The position numbers and the translations under genes are program-made. This document shows, piece by piece, positions 37,731 through 46,563 of a stretch of DNA of 64,000 nucleotides (positions are counted from its first letter, which is position 1; every line of letters starts with the position of its first letter). The stretch is from Methanospirillum hungatei (lineage in GTDB: Archaea; Halobacteriota; Methanomicrobia; Methanomicrobiales; Methanospirillaceae): positions 1,178,001 through 1,242,000 of the forward strand of contig NZ_CP077107.1 of NCBI RefSeq assembly GCF_019263745.1, given 5' to 3'. The notes beneath the pieces are model-generated. The model had not been told where the DNA came from. It ran no database searches and saw nothing but the letters and a program-made list of their open reading frames with translations.

Positions 37731-37895
37731 TTATATAATATCCAACGCCAGCAACTCTTCAGTTTCTTGATCATCTTCACATTGCTCACAGAGGCAATCT
37801 CGTGCCTCCCATTCATAGTCATCATACTCGTACTCTGTCTCTTCTCCACATTGAGAACATATCCGTATCGATGGGCCATCATCTAAGTCGGACAT
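37731..37895 (-). CDS. Small acidic double-CxxC protein (54 aa)
   Basis: From the ATG at 37895: MSDLDDGPSIRICSQCGEE, a Tyr/Asp/Glu-rich middle, then ARDCLCEQCEDD and a short acidic tail ending at the TAA at 37731. Two CxxC pairs about 20 residues apart fit a small zinc ribbon. The longer overlapping minus-strand frame (37646-37882) has no such pattern and is a shadow. It lies 168 bp upstream of the SF1 helicase gene on the same strand and could belong to the same system or be a regulator. Confidence 0.5.
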   Translation of the reverse strand: MSDLDDGPSIRICSQCGEETEYEYDDYEWEARDCLCEQCEDDQETEELLALDII

Positions 37896-38070
37896 AATAG
37901 ATACAAAATTTCTACGTTTAAATCACTTTCGAGTAATAAATTTTTTGAGACCTCCTCTCATTTTCACCCCCAGAATAGTTCAAACCCCTCCATTCTCCAA
38001 TCCATCCCCGCTCCTTGCCTTTTCCTCTACCCTGTTAAAACCTCTTTATAAAGAACCTCTAAGTATATTA

Positions 38071-38089
38071 TGCCGTCCGAGAGACGGCA
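38071..38089 (+). promoter_or_regulatory. Leader hairpin before the GC-rich hypothetical gene
   Basis: TGCCGTC and GACGGCA pair perfectly around CGAGA. The hairpin lies between a TTTATAAAG TATA box (about 38045-38053) and the ATG at 38103, so it would form at the very 5' end of the mRNA. It could stabilise the transcript or regulate translation. Confidence 0.4.
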
Positions 38090-38102
38090 GGGGTCTTCGA
38101 AA

Positions 38103-38546
38103 ATGGCCCATTTTACTCAGAAAACGGTGGTAAAGTCAGCGGTCCGGGAACTGGCAAGCCCGATTGCAGAATATACCACGTTCAATACAATCGTCCAGGA
38201 TGTCCTGGATGACAATCCATGGGGCTGTACTGCCTACGAATCAGGGGGAGTTTCCCATCCTGCAGTGAAAACCTCCAAAGAATCGTATGCAGCAAGCATC
38301 ATCTATGAGAACGCGGAAGCAAAGAAGGTAGGGCAGATTCCGGTGAAAGGGCCGACCATGGCAGCAGTCAACACGGCCGTCACCCAGATCACCGGCAATG
38401 CCACGATCACCGGAGCGATGGGGACCGGGGTCTCGGCATCCCGTGACAGTTCAGAGGATACCTTCAGCAAGGCGCTCAAGTGTCATGCCAGCAACGGGTT
38501 TTCCTTGTCACCTATACTGGACAGCATTATCTCCCGTTCCGGCTGA
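38103..38546 (+). CDS. GC-rich hypothetical protein
   Basis: 147 residues from MAHFTQKTVVKSAVRELASP. The sequence is rich in Ala, Thr, Val and Ser with no membrane span. The segments NPWGCTAYESGGVSHPAVKT and TGNATITGAMGTGVSASRDS stand out. No known family is recognised. Codon use is much more GC-rich than the island to its left, so it is either chromosomal and well expressed or from a different donor. A TATA box and a leader hairpin indicate that it is a real transcribed gene. Confidence 0.65.
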   Translation: MAHFTQKTVVKSAVRELASPIAEYTTFNTIVQDVLDDNPWGCTAYESGGVSHPAVKTSKESYAASIIYENAEAKKVGQIPVKGPTMAAVNTAVTQITGNATITGAMGTGVSASRDSSEDTFSKALKCHASNGFSLSPILDSIISRSG

Positions 38547-38699
38547 CTCTCTTAGAACCACGCCCGGGATCTGGGCTAACGCGATCGCGGCTCTGGCATA
38601 AGTATCACCTTTTCTTTTTCAGGAAGTGGTTGAAAAGATTTTTTTATTCCACGAATAGAAGAAAAATTGATTGAATATAGTATTTTGTTTCGATAACAC

Positions 38700-39716
38700 T
38701 TACAGGCTACCACTTAACCACTGCAGAGCAAGACTGCTTGTCGCTACAAAGAACCAGAGAATAGCCCCAAGAGCAACTGGTTTCCATCCCGCATCTCTGA
38801 TTGCGGTGAGAGAACTGCTCATCCCAACTGCTGCCATGGCTACTGTTGTCCCAAAATGTGCCAGGAAATGAATCGGATCATTCCATGTTTTAGGAATCAG
38901 TCCAATGGATTGAACTGCAGCAGCGAGGATGAACAGGATCAAAAAGGGAGGGATAAGCTTGTAGAACACGGTAGTCCGTTGTTCTTCTCCAGGCAACTGC
39001 GAATTCAACGACCAAGTTTTAAATAACGCCAAGGGAATGATGGCAAGTGTCCGGGTTAATTTCACTACGACCGCATATGTGGCAGCGACAGAGCCGTACA
39101 CCGTTGCTGCGGCAACGACTGAAGATGTGTCATTGATAGCAGTCCCGGCCCACATACCGAATGCTTCCTGAGATAAACCAAGAATATGGCCAATCGTGGG
39201 AAAAAGAACCGCACCGAGGACATTATAGAGAACAATGACAGTTATTGAAACAGCTATAGCTGGACCTGATGCCCCAATTACTGCGCTCATTGTTGCTATT
39301 GCAGAAGCACCACATATGGCCGTTCCGTATGTGATAAGAGAGCGAATATGTTCCTCTATTTTCATAGCTCGGCCGATAACAAGACCTGCTATTAAACAGA
39401 TAACCAGTGTCCCTATCATGACAGGAAGACCTGAACCTCCAATCTGTGCAACCTGGGTTAGTGACATTCCTGCACCTAAAAGCACTATCGAGCCTTGCAA
39501 TATTTTTTTTGAGGCGAACGACACCCCTTCAGCCCATTCATTTCTAAGACCAAATAATTGACCGACAACCAGTCCAATGAGGATAGCAATTACTGGTCCG
39601 CCGAGAACAGGAACAACAAGGCCCACACCCCAGGCAATACTGCCAATAATAAGGGGTGGAATCAGACCGATAAGAAGTTTCAGACATGAGGAAACCGGCC
39701 CATATAACTGCATCAC
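38700..39716 (-). CDS. YeiH-family putative sulfate exporter
   Basis: 338 residues with about ten membrane helices. SIVLLGAGMSLTQV, the motif TYGTAICGASAIATMSAVIG and WAGTAINDTSSVVAA are the UPF0324/YeiH signatures. Members are annotated as sulfate exporters, though transport evidence is thin. It stands alone at the right side of the accessory island. Confidence 0.85.
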   Translation of the reverse strand: MMQLYGPVSSCLKLLIGLIPPLIIGSIAWGVGLVVPVLGGPVIAILIGLVVGQLFGLRNEWAEGVSFASKKILQGSIVLLGAGMSLTQVAQIGGSGLPVMIGTLVICLIAGLVIGRAMKIEEHIRSLITYGTAICGASAIATMSAVIGASGPAIAVSITVIVLYNVLGAVLFPTIGHILGLSQEAFGMWAGTAINDTSSVVAAATVYGSVAATYAVVVKLTRTLAIIPLALFKTWSLNSQLPGEEQRTTVFYKLIPPFLILFILAAAVQSIGLIPKTWNDPIHFLAHFGTTVAMAAVGMSSSLTAIRDAGWKPVALGAILWFFVATSSLALQWLSGSL

Positions 39717-40156
39717 ATATGTGTTGAGCCGGATGAGGCTTTTAATATTTCTAAGGCATCTATCCTTTCACTCTGCCTTTTTTCAGGTTGTTTATCAGGT
39801 AATGCGGGAGATGTATCTAATCTCTAATTCCACACTTTATGGAAGATGAATAATTCAGAATGAATAGTTGTCCTTAAGAAGAGGGACAGGATTTCTCACA
39901 GGGCCGCGGATCGGAATGATCCATCCAATGTCTGAATGGAATATTAGGGATGCTTACCTCCATCTGGATGTGAATCCAGTGTTGTATTGAATTTTCAGGG
40001 AGTTCAAAAAACAATGGTGAACTTGTTTTTTTACAGTTCATCTACTACAATAGTATCCTTACCAACCCAGGTAAGTATTAAGATCTCAACCCTGGTGAGT
40101 TATTGGCCCTGTGTAGTCAGGTGGTAATGATGAAACTGAAAAGGCCGCAGTTGAGC
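39717..40156. other. Intergenic stretch without a gene
   Basis: 440 bp between two minus-strand genes. No convincing ORF or tRNA was seen. One perfect hairpin, CTGGAT and ATCCAG around GTGA (39964-39979), lies about 240 bp before the YeiH start and could be a terminator for a plus-strand transcript or chance. The rest is A/T-rich with scattered T runs. Confidence 0.4.
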
Positions 40157-40726
40157 TCATGAGATCCAGTGGATCTTCTTCTCCAGATCTGGATCGACGA
40201 CAGAATGGGGGCCCGGCATCTCTTGAGGATACCCAAGCGGGGTGATGGCAACCAGGGTCCGGTCCTCAGGGATCTCCAGGATCTCCCGGAGAAAAGGTTC
40301 ATCTTCCAGTGGTCCGGTCATCCAGCAGGTGCCTAGGCCAAGAGCGGTTGCCGCAAGCAGAAGGTTTTCCATCGCTGCACTGGCACTCTCCAGGTAAGCC
40401 CGCTGAAAGTTCGGGAGGTCACTTGTGGTGCAGAGTACCACGATTGCCACCGGAGCACCGCCATAGGTCCTGGCAAAGGTGACAACTTCGGCTGGGAGTT
40501 CTTCTCCCCGTGTTTTTTGGATCCGGTCAAGAACTCGTCCAAAACTTACACCAAGCTCCCTGATTGGATCACCAGTGACCACAAGAAACTCCCAGGGTTT
40601 GTGGTTCATCGCAGACGGGGCCATGTTGGCCGCCTGGAGAATCCTGGCGATATCGGCATTGGGAACCGGGTCGGGGCCGTATTTCCTGACCGACCGTCTC
40701 TGACAGAGTGTATCAAAGAAATCCAT
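40157..40726 (-). CDS. Nitroreductase-family protein
   Basis: 189 residues. The opening FFDTLCQRRSVRKYGPDPV with the flavin-binding RRSVRKY motif, the middle NMAPSAMNHKPWEFLVV, and LGLGTCWMTG near residue 130 are the FMN-dependent nitroreductase pattern. Members reduce nitroaromatics or quinones with NAD(P)H. Single gene. Confidence 0.9.
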   Translation of the reverse strand: MDFFDTLCQRRSVRKYGPDPVPNADIARILQAANMAPSAMNHKPWEFLVVTGDPIRELGVSFGRVLDRIQKTRGEELPAEVVTFARTYGGAPVAIVVLCTTSDLPNFQRAYLESASAAMENLLLAATALGLGTCWMTGPLEDEPFLREILEIPEDRTLVAITPLGYPQEMPGPHSVVDPDLEKKIHWIS

Positions 40727-40859
40727 CAGTACATCTTTTTGTCAGAATCATGATGAAAGGATAAGATACTGTGAGGAAACAAGGGAGAGGGATGGTAAGC
40801 TGGGGTAAAACTCTCCGGCTCCTTACTTCCCTCCAGATGTAGATTTCTCCAGTAGTCCT

Positions 40860-41000
40860 TCAAAGGGGGCTGTCTTCATATTGAATCATTTCTTCAATTC
40901 CTGCAAAGCCAATAAAATCAATCTGTGCTAGGAGGTTTTTCTGGTGATATTCGAGAAAGGAGCAAACAGTGTCGCTCATATCCAGATGAACCAGCAGATA
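40860..41000 (-). pseudogene. Fragment of a thioredoxin-like gene
   Basis: On the minus strand this region reads YHQKNLLAQIDFIGFAGIEE in one frame. The intact thioredoxin-like gene at 42598-43080 has NYHQANLLAPTAFVGPAGIE at the matching place. Only about 45 codons align, with no start and no CxxC. This is a broken paralogue or a duplication scar. The rest of 40727-41670 contains only small ORFs without support. Confidence 0.5.
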
Positions 41001-41670
41001 ATCTCCAGTACATCACTGGAAAGTGACTCATAAGAGTGATGACAAAATAATTTCTGGATTTGATACCAATAATCCGCAATTTTTTTGATGTGGAAGACAA
41101 AAAGGTTCATTCACTCCATGTTGATACCCTCAGGAGGATAATTTTGTACCAATACTGGGGCTTTCCATTAAGCTATGATGTATATATCTTCAATTGTCAA
41201 AATTACCTTTCCGATAAAATTCTGGGAAAAACCGATAACGATGGCGGACGATCTCGCTGTAGGATCTGAAGTCAAAATGGCAGACTAATAGGTTCCATCA
41301 TCGGAAAAGATGAATCTAACCGGTTGCTAGTTATGGTGAGATTCTCCCCTATTACTGATAAATTCTCAAAAAATTGAATTTTATGGTATTTCTGGCTGCG
41401 AGAAGAGATGATTGATGAAAAACTCACCACTCCAAAAAAAATACTCAATGGGGGATAACAAACAATATTCAACAGATAATCCCGGCCGTACCATGTGGAA
41501 TCTGAACATCAGATATTGGAGAATTCGTGTAATCAGCACCATTTTAGGAAGAATTCATACCTCCATGAGTTGCCTCCATTTATTCCGAATATTTTAAACC
41601 TTCTCATGATAATAACAGGATAACTTTCAACAAAGGATAAACTAAAACCAAGAAGTAAAAGGAAGTTACC

Positions 41671-41808
41671 ATGCCAACCTGCAAAGACTGCATTAATTAT
41701 ACCACAAAAACTACTGACACTGGAGAATGTAAGATCCTCGGGAATGTACCTCCTGATCGGGACAGCGGGCGTTGTCCGGTACGTTTGTTCCAGCCTCGGA
41801 CAAAATAA
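41671..41808 (+). CDS. 45-aa Cys protein resembling small subunits of glycyl-radical decarboxylases
   Basis: MPTCKDCINYTTKTTDTGEC is followed by a Pro/Asp/Gly stretch and CPVRLFQP. The CxxC...C...C spacing resembles the tiny iron-sulfur small subunits of benzylsuccinate synthase and hydroxyphenylacetate decarboxylase. AGGAAG lies five bases before the ATG at 41671. No glycyl-radical enzyme is seen nearby, so the partner, if any, is elsewhere. Too short for a certain family call. Confidence 0.55.
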   Translation: MPTCKDCINYTTKTTDTGECKILGNVPPDRDSGRCPVRLFQPRTK

Positions 41809-41904
41809 AACCAGAACGAACCGAGAGGATAAGACAATGATACCTGAAATTCTTTATGTCCTCTCGACATGACTGTGCAAAGACAGCTGTCATCGCAAAG
41901 ATCA

Positions 41905-42500
41905 GATATCATATCGCTGGAAGATGATACTTCCATGTCCCGGTCGCCATAGTAACAAGCATCTTCTGCTTCAGTATGCAATGGCATTTTCAACCGCATC
42001 ATTTGTCTGAATCTGATAGGATCTGAGCCGTTGATGTGTATTTGGTGTGCTCAGGATTTTTAGGGAGACTACACCAAAATCTGAAGAGTATCGTTCATGA
42101 AGAGCCTGCGGAGTATGAAGCCGTTTGATCTCATGAGACTGGTTCTGTTCATGACGGACATTAATGAACCAGTTGATCATTCCATTGGAAGAGTAGAGAA
42201 AAGGAACCCGATATTCATCAAATGAGAACAAAGCAACAGAATCAGGGATCCCTTTTGCATATCTTCTTGCCTGAGTCTGGACTTCCTGTGGTCCGACAGA
42301 TTCTCGTTTCGCTTCTATGACTCCGACAATTTTCCGTTTAGAATGAGGGCATAATCTGCCGGACCGTTGTTAGTTGGATATTCTTCAAGGGCAACGGCAT
42401 GATACGAGGAAAAGGGAGTTTTGTCTGTATAGGGCTGAATGTCCCATCCGGATTTGCGAAGGAGTGGATCGATCTTCTATCCTGGTAACTCTCTCTCATG
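41905..42500 (-). pseudogene. hsdR: Decayed type I restriction enzyme R subunit (hsdR) N-terminus
   Basis: Read on the minus strand, KSGWDIQPYTDKTPFSSYHA and EEYPTNNGPADYALILNGK form the HsdR nuclease region. A one-base deletion near 42332 shifts frame, then VGVIEAKRESVGPQEVQTQA and DFGVVSLKILSTPNT continue to LRSYQIQTNDAVENAIAY and a stop. A second shift leads to MLVTMATGTW, the remains of the Walker A site MATGTGK. The whole C-terminal helicase is gone. No hsdM or hsdS is nearby. Confidence 0.75.
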
Positions 42501-42597
42501 AAGGGTGCAATGCATCACAATTATTATGAAGCAGTCCGTTTTTGTGAGACTAATACCTAACTATTTAAAACGCTCCATGAAAAATAGTTTATAAAAT

Positions 42598-43080
42598 TCA
42601 CTGATTATCGACATATAACAGAGTAAACGGTTCAAACACAAGCCGGATCGACTCATTCCCTTCTATCCCTGCAGGACCCACAAAAGCAGTCGGTGCAAGG
42701 AGGTTTGCCTGGTGATAGTTCTTCATGTATTTTTCAAACAGCAGTTTATTGGTCATGTTGCCATGAAGGTCATAGTATTCAATAGAAATTTCCGGGTAGA
42801 CCTGTTCAAACTCCCTGAAATAATCCATCGCATCCTGACAGGATTGACAGATGAGATCATGAAATACAATAACCGGTCCTTCACCGGTGTATTCTTCAAA
42901 ACGTTCCAGAATATCGTCTTTCGAAAGGGATGCATCATATAATGTGCCGTCAGAGAAGAATACCCGCTCTGCATGAATCGGTGCAATCATACAAAGAACT
43001 ACACATAGGATCAGAACAATTCTAGGAAGAAAAAACCGGGTCTCTTCCAGGATATGAGTAAGGAATATCTCATCATCCAT
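42598..43080 (-). CDS. Thioredoxin-fold exported or membrane-anchored protein
   Basis: 160 residues. A hydrophobic segment (about 16-36) directs it to the outside or membrane. The soluble part carries VIVFHDLICQSCQDAMDYF, a CxxC thioredoxin active site, and a later cis-Pro-like stretch LLAPTAFVGPAGIEG. It is likely a thiol oxidoreductase or redox partner. The start overlaps the MNT gene by 8 bp. A partial degenerate copy lies at 40.9 kb. Confidence 0.75.
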   Translation of the reverse strand: MDDEIFLTHILEETRFFLPRIVLILCVVLCMIAPIHAERVFFSDGTLYDASLSKDDILERFEEYTGEGPVIVFHDLICQSCQDAMDYFREFEQVYPEISIEYYDLHGNMTNKLLFEKYMKNYHQANLLAPTAFVGPAGIEGNESIRLVFEPFTLLYVDNQ

Positions 43081-43390
43081 AAATCCAAATCACCTCACGC
43101 TCTACATATGGTCGTATGTATGGTGATAATCCCTTAACGGTTACTAGATCAACTGACCGGCCAAAAATTTCTTCAAGTTCATCGGCTAAGTGAATAAATC
43201 TCCGATATATCCCCTTTTCATGGGGAAAATCCACAAGAATATCAATATCACTATCCGGAGTATCCTCACTCCGGCTGACAGAACCAAAGACCCCAAGTCT
43301 CGTTACCCCATACTTCTCCCTTATCTCATCAATATGACTATTCAATTCTGATAGAACAAATGGAAGAGATGAGTGAGAACTCGTACTCAT
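43073..43390 (-). CDS. Minimal nucleotidyltransferase (MNT) antitoxin-like protein
   Basis: 105 residues. The motif RLGVFGSVSRSEDTPDSDIDILVDF has the GSxxR...DxD nucleotidyl-transfer site. Such proteins act as antitoxins by adding AMP to HEPN RNases. The expected HEPN partner gene is missing; the next gene is a thioredoxin-like protein, overlapping by 8 bp. It may be a remnant of a toxin-antitoxin pair. Confidence 0.82.
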   Translation of the reverse strand: MSTSSHSSLPFVLSELNSHIDEIREKYGVTRLGVFGSVSRSEDTPDSDIDILVDFPHEKGIYRRFIHLADELEEIFGRSVDLVTVKGLSPYIRPYVEREVIWIYG

Positions 43391-43634
43391 AGTAGTACTT
43401 CATCATTTTTTCCATATCACAATATCGAAAAACCTCATGGAAATTACATTATTACTCTGTGCATAACGACGCAATTTGCAAAAATAATTACCGGATATTC
43501 AGGACCCAGTCAGACCAAAAATGTCACACTAAAGGATATTCATTATTCCAGTTCATCTAATCTAATATCTGGAACAATCGCTTTGTCAGTAACCCAGTCA
43601 CAACTATGATTAAACCTTAATACTATTCGTATAT

Positions 43635-44210
43635 ATGACACAAAAACCTGCACTGCTCATCATCGATATGCAGAATGATTTTGCCTCAACTCATGCAGTA
43701 AACCCGGTTGTCGGAGCACAAGCGGTCATCACCCCTCTTACTCATCTACTCTCTCTGTTCCGGGAAAAACGACTTCCAATCTTCCATATCGTCAGGATTC
43801 ATGAACCGGATGGTTCAGACGTCGAATGGTTCAGGGCTGAAAAATTCAAATCTACTCCATTTGCTGTCAGGGGCACACACGGTGCTGCGGTTATCGATGA
43901 ACTCACACCTGTGTCCGGTGAGCACCTGATCGAGAAGGTCCGGATGAGTGCATTCATCGGAACCACCCTTGACCTGATGCTCCGGACCCTTGGAGTGAAT
44001 ACCGTAGTTGTGGGAGGAATCCAGACACCGAACTGTGTCCGGACCACGGTGTTTGATTCCATGGCGTATAACTATGAAACAATCCTCGTGGGTGATGCTA
44101 CCGGGGCACAGACAAAGGAGATCCATGAGGCAAACGTGCTGGACATGAGAAATATCGGAGTTATGATCCTCAATATAGCAGATATGGCCCCATGGCTGGA
44201 CTCCCGGTGA
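43635..44210 (+). CDS. Isochorismatase-family cysteine hydrolase
   Basis: 191 residues. The catalytic triad is visible: Asp in LLIIDMQNDF, Lys in LIEKVRMSAF and Cys in GIQTPNCVRTT. The cis-peptide GGIQT is typical. Members hydrolyse amides such as nicotinamide or ureidoacrylate, but the substrate cannot be named. Confidence 0.88.
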   Translation: MTQKPALLIIDMQNDFASTHAVNPVVGAQAVITPLTHLLSLFREKRLPIFHIVRIHEPDGSDVEWFRAEKFKSTPFAVRGTHGAAVIDELTPVSGEHLIEKVRMSAFIGTTLDLMLRTLGVNTVVVGGIQTPNCVRTTVFDSMAYNYETILVGDATGAQTKEIHEANVLDMRNIGVMILNIADMAPWLDSR

Positions 44211-44215
44211 TATGG

Positions 44216-44686
44216 TTATTCAGTCCGGTACCCGTGCTTTTCAAATAACCGGGCAAACCATTCATCCCGTTCCTGATCCCCCTCCGGGATTTGCTGGACG
44301 CATGATTCATAGAGGGAACGCAAAGACGGATCATCAGAGTGCAGGGCACCCATACCGGTGATATATCCGATCTGTTTTTCCCCGGAAAATATTCTCACTG
44401 CCACACATCGGTACATTTTACACTGGGCAGGACTGGTCTCATGGATGGTGCAGACAATCCGCCCGTCATCAGTCGGCCGGAGAAACGGGCAGGCATTGGG
44501 ATGGGCACGGGAAAACTCAGTATTGTCAAAAAAATTCCGTTTATCTTCATCGACGACTGCCTGAAAGAGAGTATTTGTTGAAACACAAGAGCAGGAAAAG
44601 GTATATGGCCCGGTCTTTGCATCAATGACAATGTAGTCCCCCAGGTACATACAGCATTGACCACATTGAGCACACGTAAAAACCAT
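44216..44686 (-). CDS. YkgJ-family Cys cluster protein
   Basis: About 156 residues if started at MVFTCAQCGQCCMYLGDY (44686); a longer frame to 44752 exists. The CxxCGxCC motif and later CPFLRPTDDGRIVCTIHETSPAQCKMYRC are the YkgJ (UPF0153) metal-cluster motif set. Members bind zinc or iron-sulfur and are often linked to oxidase assembly or stress. Divergent to ilvD. Function unknown. Confidence 0.8.
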   Translation of the reverse strand: MVFTCAQCGQCCMYLGDYIVIDAKTGPYTFSCSCVSTNTLFQAVVDEDKRNFFDNTEFSRAHPNACPFLRPTDDGRIVCTIHETSPAQCKMYRCVAVRIFSGEKQIGYITGMGALHSDDPSLRSLYESCVQQIPEGDQERDEWFARLFEKHGYRTE

Positions 44687-44812
44687 GCTAAGTATATGTT
44701 TCCGGATGATATGCACCATGTGATCGAAAGCTTGCCGCTTTAAGTGGTGCATGAGGAATCGTAATTTGCACCAACAACCTTTCCTTTATCTAGTGTCATC
44801 TCCTATCTGTTC

Positions 44813-46465
44813 ATGAGTATTATGCGGAGTGATGATGTAAAGGCAGGATATGCCCGGGCCCCGAACCGCTCACTCATTCGTTCTCTCGGAATCGACGAGA
44901 GTGAAATGAACCAGCCATTTATCGGGATTGCTAACTCCTGGAATACCATCGTACCCGGCCATACCCACCTTCGGATTCTTGGTGAACGGGTCAGGGAAGG
45001 GATTACTGCCGGAGGCGGAACACCGTTCGAGTTCAATACCATCGGAATCTGCGATGGAATTGCAATGGGACATGAAGGAATGAGATATTCCCTCCCATCT
45101 CGTGAAAATATTGCAGATTCCGTTGAACTCATGATTCAGGCACATAAATTTGATGGCATTGTCTGTATCTGCACATGTGACAAAATTGTCCCAGGCATGC
45201 TCATGGCAGCAGCCAGGTGTAATATCCCGGCAATTGTTCTAACCGGAGGAAATATGCTCCCCGGTCACCATCAGGGATGCGAATTATCACTGACTGATGT
45301 GTTTGAAGGAGTCGGAAAAGTGGCCGGTGGGAAAATGACCGAAGAAGAACTTCGGGAACTTGAAACGGCTGCAATGCCAGGATGTGGATCCTGTCAGGGT
45401 CTCTATACAGCAAATACCATGGCATGTATGACAGAAGCTCTCGGCATGTCTCTTCCAGGCTGTGCTGCAACTCCAGCTGTTTATGCAGAAAAGCAGCGGT
45501 TAGCATTCAGGTCAGGCAAACGAATCGTAGACCTTGTGCACCAGCAGGTTCTTCCCCGGGATATTATCTCCCCGGCAAGTCTTCGAAATGCAATCAGAGT
45601 TGATATGGCACTTGGTGGATCAACAAATACCGTGTTACACCTGATGGCGATCGCAACCGAAGCAGGGGTGCCCTTTGATCTTGACGAATTTAATAAAATA
45701 TCAGAACAGGTCCCACATATCGCCTCGATGATGCCAGGTGGACCTCATTCCATGCAGGCTCTCCATCATGCAGGTGGAATTCCGGCAGTCTTCAGGCAGA
45801 TCAGATCTCATCTCGAAAATTGCCCCACTACATCAGGAAAGGACGTCTTTTCATTAGCGGATAGTGTAACATATGTGGATGAGTCAATTATCCGACCGGA
45901 ATCATCACCAGTGCATACAAGTGGTGGTCTGATGATCCTTACCGGAACCCTTGCACCAGATGGAGCGGTTATAAAAAGTGGAGCCGTTCAGAGTGAGATG
46001 TGGCAGCATACCGGCCCTGCCCGTGTTTTTGACGGTGAAGAACCGGCCATGAAGGCTATCCTTGGAAGAGAGATCAAGGAAGGTGATGTAGTGGTCATCA
46101 GGTACGAAGGCCCGAGAGGCGGACCTGGAATGCCGGAGATGCTCTCACCAACATCAGCACTTGTCGGCCTTGGATATAACCGGGTTGCCCTAATTACCGA
46201 CGGCCGGTTTTCAGGAGGGACAAGGGGTCCATGTATCGGGCATGTTGCTCCGGAAGCTGCAGCAGGCGGACCAATTGCATTTGTAAAAGACGGAGATACC
46301 ATATCAATTGATCTCATTTCCAAAACAATCAACCTGGATATTGGTATTGAAGAAATTGAGAGAAGAAAGTCCGGATGGAAACCTCTTACAAAACCACTCA
46401 GCAGTGTTCTTACCAGATATGCTGCTGCGGTGGGACCGGCAAACCGTGGTGCTGTACTCCAGTAA
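44813..46465 (+). CDS. ilvD: Dihydroxy-acid dehydratase
   Basis: 550 residues. The N-terminal region with [17 protein letters not shown], the [Fe-S]-ligand motifs [10 protein letters not shown] and [16 protein letters not shown], and the C-terminal [15 protein letters not shown] match IlvD. It makes 2-keto acids for valine, leucine and isoleucine. The usual start may be MRSDDVK at 44822. It precedes the homocysteine-synthesis genes by 98 bp. Confidence 0.95.
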   Translation: MSIMRSDDVKAGYARAPNRSLIRSLGIDESEMNQPFIGIANSWNTIVPGHTHLRILGERVREGITAGGGTPFEFNTIGICDGIAMGHEGMRYSLPSRENIADSVELMIQAHKFDGIVCICTCDKIVPGMLMAAARCNIPAIVLTGGNMLPGHHQGCELSLTDVFEGVGKVAGGKMTEEELRELETAAMPGCGSCQGLYTANTMACMTEALGMSLPGCAATPAVYAEKQRLAFRSGKRIVDLVHQQVLPRDIISPASLRNAIRVDMALGGSTNTVLHLMAIATEAGVPFDLDEFNKISEQVPHIASMMPGGPHSMQALHHAGGIPAVFRQIRSHLENCPTTSGKDVFSLADSVTYVDESIIRPESSPVHTSGGLMILTGTLAPDGAVIKSGAVQSEMWQHTGPARVFDGEEPAMKAILGREIKEGDVVVIRYEGPRGGPGMPEMLSPTSALVGLGYNRVALITDGRFSGGTRGPCIGHVAPEAAAGGPIAFVKDGDTISIDLISKTINLDIGIEEIERRKSGWKPLTKPLSSVLTRYAAAVGPANRGAVLQ

Positions 46466-46563
46466 CCCTTTTTTTCAAAAGTAATTTTTCCCAGAAATAA
46501 TTCTGGCATCGCAGACGCAAAACTAAACCTATAACTCCTTTGATCTCCTAACTGGTTACTATT

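Noticed and set aside
37646-37882. 78-residue minus-strand ORF starting MMAHRYGYVLNVEK
   Set aside because: It overlaps the better-supported 54-aa double-CxxC ORF in another frame and has no motif.
40727-41670. Several ORFs of 60-70 residues on both strands
   Set aside because: No ribosome binding sites, motifs or likely starts; only the thioredoxin-like fragment is supported.
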